Shown one piece after another: positions 30,964 to 32,573 of a DNA stretch of 32,573 bases (positions are counted from its first letter, which is position 1; each line of letters begins with the position of its first letter). This DNA comes from an uncultured Blautia sp. (GTDB lineage: Bacteria; Bacillota; Clostridia; Lachnospirales; Lachnospiraceae): positions 1-32,573 of the forward strand of contig NZ_CAKROJ010000025.1 in the NCBI RefSeq assembly GCF_934372025.1, read 5' to 3'. Under the pieces are notes generated by a model that made no database searches, was not told the origin of the DNA, and saw nothing but the letters and a program-made list of their open reading frames with translations. A program made the translations under genes and the position numbers.

Positions 30964-31170
30964 TCAGTTTCTCAGGCTGCCGCCTCCCATAAAATGCAAT
31001 ACCTCAATGGAATCTCCATCCTGAATAACAATCTGATCCAACGAATCCTTTTGCAAAATTTCAAGATTTCTTTCTACAACAACTGCCTTCAGATTAAATC
31101 CTTCCTCCTTCAGGTACTGATACAGATTATGGCCTGCAATATCTTTCTGTTCTCCATTAATTGTTACCAT
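30964..31170 (-). CDS. thiS: Sulfur-carrier protein ThiS with four residues after Gly-Gly
   Basis: 68 aa, ubiquitin-like fold. It carries sulfur as a C-terminal thiocarboxylate to ThiG. The start at 31170 was chosen because AGGAGGAG lies 5 nt upstream; an upstream in-frame ATG at 31233 lies in the attenuator. Seen: MVTINGEQKDIAGHNLYQYL, VVVERNLEIL and GDSIEVLHFMGGG. The chain then continues SLRN to the stop, whereas mature ThiS normally ends at Gly-Gly. It would need trimming before adenylation. It is first gene of thiS-thiG-thiH-thiE. Confidence 0.9.
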   Translation of the reverse strand: MVTINGEQKDIAGHNLYQYLKEEGFNLKAVVVERNLEILQKDSLDQIVIQDGDSIEVLHFMGGGSLRN

Positions 31171-31196
31171 CTTCTCCTCCTGTGTGGTTTTGGGGA

Positions 31197-31231
31197 ATAA
31201 AAAAGCACTTATGGAACAAATCCATAAGCGC
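31197..31231 (-). terminator. Attenuator terminator in the thiS leader
   Basis: GCACTTATGGA (31205-31215) and TCCATAAGCGC (31221-31231) pair around a 5-nt loop, and the minus transcript follows with TTTTTTATT. It lies between the promoter and thiS, so transcription must pass it. ATAAG in the segment just upstream can pair with its CTTAT arm, a possible antiterminator. Confidence 0.8.
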
Positions 31232-31250
31232 ATATTATCTCTTATATTTC

Positions 31251-31366
31251 AGCGCCCGGACGTACCACCCCTACGGTATTTTTATCCGGCGCCTTTAATG
31301 TCGGTGAAAAGTGGTGCCCCCAGTTCACCCTGAAACAGGGAACTGAAAATGAGTTCCCTATTCACG
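31251..31366 (-). ncRNA. Structured 5' leader of thiS, candidate riboswitch
   Basis: Three stems are seen in minus RNA, in order: AGGGAACT (31352-31359) with AGTTCCCT (31337-31344); GGTGAA (31324-31329) with TTCACC (31303-31308), enclosing a GGGGCACC stretch; and a G+C-rich arm pair GCGCC..GGA / TCC..GGGCGC (31251-31294) around ATACCGTAGGGGTGGTAC. It is followed by a terminator. It lacks CTGAGA and the ACCTGA-type blocks of TPP riboswitches. I recall that a conserved RNA upstream of thiS genes has been reported as a 'thiS motif', but cannot verify that this is it. Confidence 0.65.
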
Positions 31367-31372
31367 AATGTA

Positions 31373-31401
31373 ATTATAGCTTCAATATTCAAATAATGCA
31401 A
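31373..31401 (-). promoter_or_regulatory. Promoter of the thi operon
   Basis: TTGCAT (31396-31401), a 17-bp spacer and a perfect TATAAT (31373-31378) on the minus strand; the start would be near 31366, at the edge of the structured leader. Confidence 0.65.
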
Positions 31402-31439
31402 GAATTAATTTTATCCTGAATGGACAGTTACAACAGGCT

Positions 31440-32573
31440 TTATTTCTCACTTCTCATAATTGTGATAATAGAAACCAGAAGAAGAAACATCGGATAAAAA
31501 AGCTTCGGCATGATCTGGAATGCAGAAATCTCTCCGCCCAGCTCATTAACTGCTGAAATTGCAACAAGCATCTGTGCACCATATGGAATGATTCCCTGGA
31601 AAATACAGGAAAAAGTATCTAATATAGACGCAGTTTTTCGTGGTGTGATCCCATACTCATGGGACATTTCTTTTGCGATCGGATTTGCCATTACAATTGC
31701 TACCGTATTATTCGCAGTTGCAATATCTATCGCTCCGACAAGAAGTCCCATTCCCAACTGACCGCCTTTCTGACCGCGGAAGATTTTGCGGATCCAGTTC
31801 AACAGAGCATCAAACCCTCCATATTCACGAATCAGTGCACACATTGCTGCAACCAGAATTGCAACCATACATGTTTCAAACATTCCGGTAACACCAGAAC
31901 CTACATTTTTCAGAAGCTCTAACGCTGTGATATGTCCTCCGGCAAGCATAATAAATGCACCTGAAACAATTCCGGTCAGAAGAACCACAAAAACATTAAT
32001 ACCAACAATACCGCCAATCAGCACAAGTACATATGGCAGAACCTGAAGCAGATGGTAGGACTGACTGATATGCCCCTGTATTTCCGTCTGAAAGGAAAGA
32101 AGCAGGATCACTGCCAGTGTTAATAGCGATGCCGGAAATGCTATCCAGAAGTTTTCCCTGAATTTGTCCTTCATCGCACATCCCTGTCCGTTACAGGCTG
32201 CAATCGTTGTGTCGGAAATAAAAGAAAGATTATCTCCAAACATTGCTCCCCCTATAACGGATGCAACACAAAATGCGAGATCAAAGCCTGACGCATTAGA
32301 CACAGCGGCCGCAATCGGAACCAGAAGCGTGATCGTTCCAACAGAAGTTCCCATTGCCACCGATACAAAACAGCCAACTACGAATAAAACTGCCACCGAA
32401 AATCTGGCCGGGATCAAAGTCAGCATAAAATATGCCACACTCTCTGCACTGCTTCTTCCCACTACTCCAACAAAAGATCCTGCAGTAAGAAAAATCAGCA
32501 GCATTGTAATAATATTTTTGTCTCCGACACCATGTGCCATAATCTCAAGCTTTCTGTCAAAACATACTGTTCT
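31440..32573 (-). CDS. NhaC-type Na+/H+ antiporter, C-terminal part (cut by window edge)
   Basis: The frame is open to the end of the window (377 codons seen). An internal ATG at 32540 is not the start, because the reading frame continues upstream without a stop. It is a polytopic membrane protein. Family features: HGVGDKNIITMLLIFLTAGS, VGCFVSVAMGTSVGTITLLV, GAMFGDNLSFISDTTIAACN (the NhaC DTT block), VGAIDIATANNTVAIVMANP, and SCIFQGIIPYGAQ. It should exchange Na+ for H+, or, in some relatives, carry organic acids such as malate or lactate. No strong terminator was seen before the thi promoter. Confidence 0.82.
   Translation of the reverse strand, partial: RTVCFDRKLEIMAHGVGDKNIITMLLIFLTAGSFVGVVGRSSAESVAYFMLTLIPARFSVAVLFVVGCFVSVAMGTSVGTITLLVPIAAAVSNASGFDLAFCVASVIGGAMFGDNLSFISDTTIAACNGQGCAMKDKFRENFWIAFPASLLTLAVILLLSFQTEIQGHISQSYHLLQVLPYVLVLIGGIVGINVFVVLLTGIVSGAFIMLAGGHITALELLKNVGSGVTGMFETCMVAILVAAMCALIREYGGFDALLNWIRKIFRGQKGGQLGMGLLVGAIDIATANNTVAIVMANPIAKEMSHEYGITPRKTASILDTFSCIFQGIIPYGAQMLVAISAVNELGGEISAFQIMPKLFYPMFLLLVSIITIMRSEK

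Noticed and set aside
31251..31294. GTAGGGGTGGTAC in the thiS leader resembles the T-box antiterminator sequence
   Set aside because: No stem I with specifier loop, and only about 75 nt of structured RNA precede it; the gene is not an aminoacyl-tRNA or amino-acid gene. The match is to a short G-rich string.
31251..31366. TPP riboswitch upstream of thiS
   Set aside because: GGATAAAAATACCGTAGGG resembles the 3' half of the TPP aptamer, but the CTGAGA and ACCTGA-type blocks are missing and the order of stems does not fit.
1..32573. CRISPR arrays, tRNA or rRNA genes, integrase or attachment sites
   Set aside because: No regularly spaced direct repeats, cloverleaf with CCA end, rRNA motifs or phage genes were noticed on either strand.

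Overview
The window looks like a chromosomal segment of a low-GC, anaerobic, probably spore-forming Bacillota of the Lachnospiraceae type (Blautia, Dorea or Ruminococcus-like). This is inferred from protein style, AT-rich gaps, consensus sigma-A promoters, strong AAGGAGG ribosome sites and a spore-coat-like protein. Almost all genes lie on the minus strand. No rRNA, tRNA, CRISPR array or intact prophage was seen.

Layout, left to right. 1-1500: the first codons of a lactate/malate dehydrogenase, then the 3' stump of a surface-protein gene next to a decayed DDE transposase. 1581-7216: a small alarmone synthetase (+), then on the minus strand an aminotransferase with an SNF-type sodium symporter, an orphan sugar-type binding protein, and an RluA pseudouridine synthase. 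7217-8605: 1.4 kb without protein genes. It holds a near-consensus promoter with an A-rich upstream element, followed by about 0.9 kb of leftward RNA packed with hairpins and long-range complementarities, and a 200-bp imperfect palindrome behind the next gene. 8606-13207: an aconitase-family hydratase, a small conserved protein (+), an acyltransferase-3 membrane protein and an unknown membrane protein with an operator-like dyad. 13331-18591: a cell-wall block (murF, ddl, a YkuD-like L,D-transpeptidase homologue) and a type Ic aspartate aminotransferase. 18815-19936 (+): an RlmI-like methyltransferase and a 10-cysteine mini-protein. 19996-25913: the phosphate regulon pstS-pstC-pstA-pstB-phoU-phoR behind Pho boxes, with no phoB. 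25964-28220: CotF-like protein, SseB-domain protein, YjjG-type phosphatase, AllA-like cupin. 28302-31401: thiS-thiG-thiH-thiE behind a structured leader with an attenuator. 31440-end: an NhaC-type antiporter cut by the window edge.

Best candidates for something new: (1) the roughly 900-nt structured RNA at 7292-8196 (minus), reminiscent in size and style of large ornate bacterial RNAs (OLE, GOLLD, ROOL), though I cannot assign it to any class; (2) the thiS leader, which is not a TPP riboswitch; (3) a PstS whose two halves are in circularly permuted order; (4) the long palindrome at 8391-8595, whose arm differences keep G-U pairs only in minus-strand RNA; (5) an L,D-transpeptidase homologue that keeps its cysteine but has no histidine near it. 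All functions are read from sequence and family memory; no search or folding program was run.
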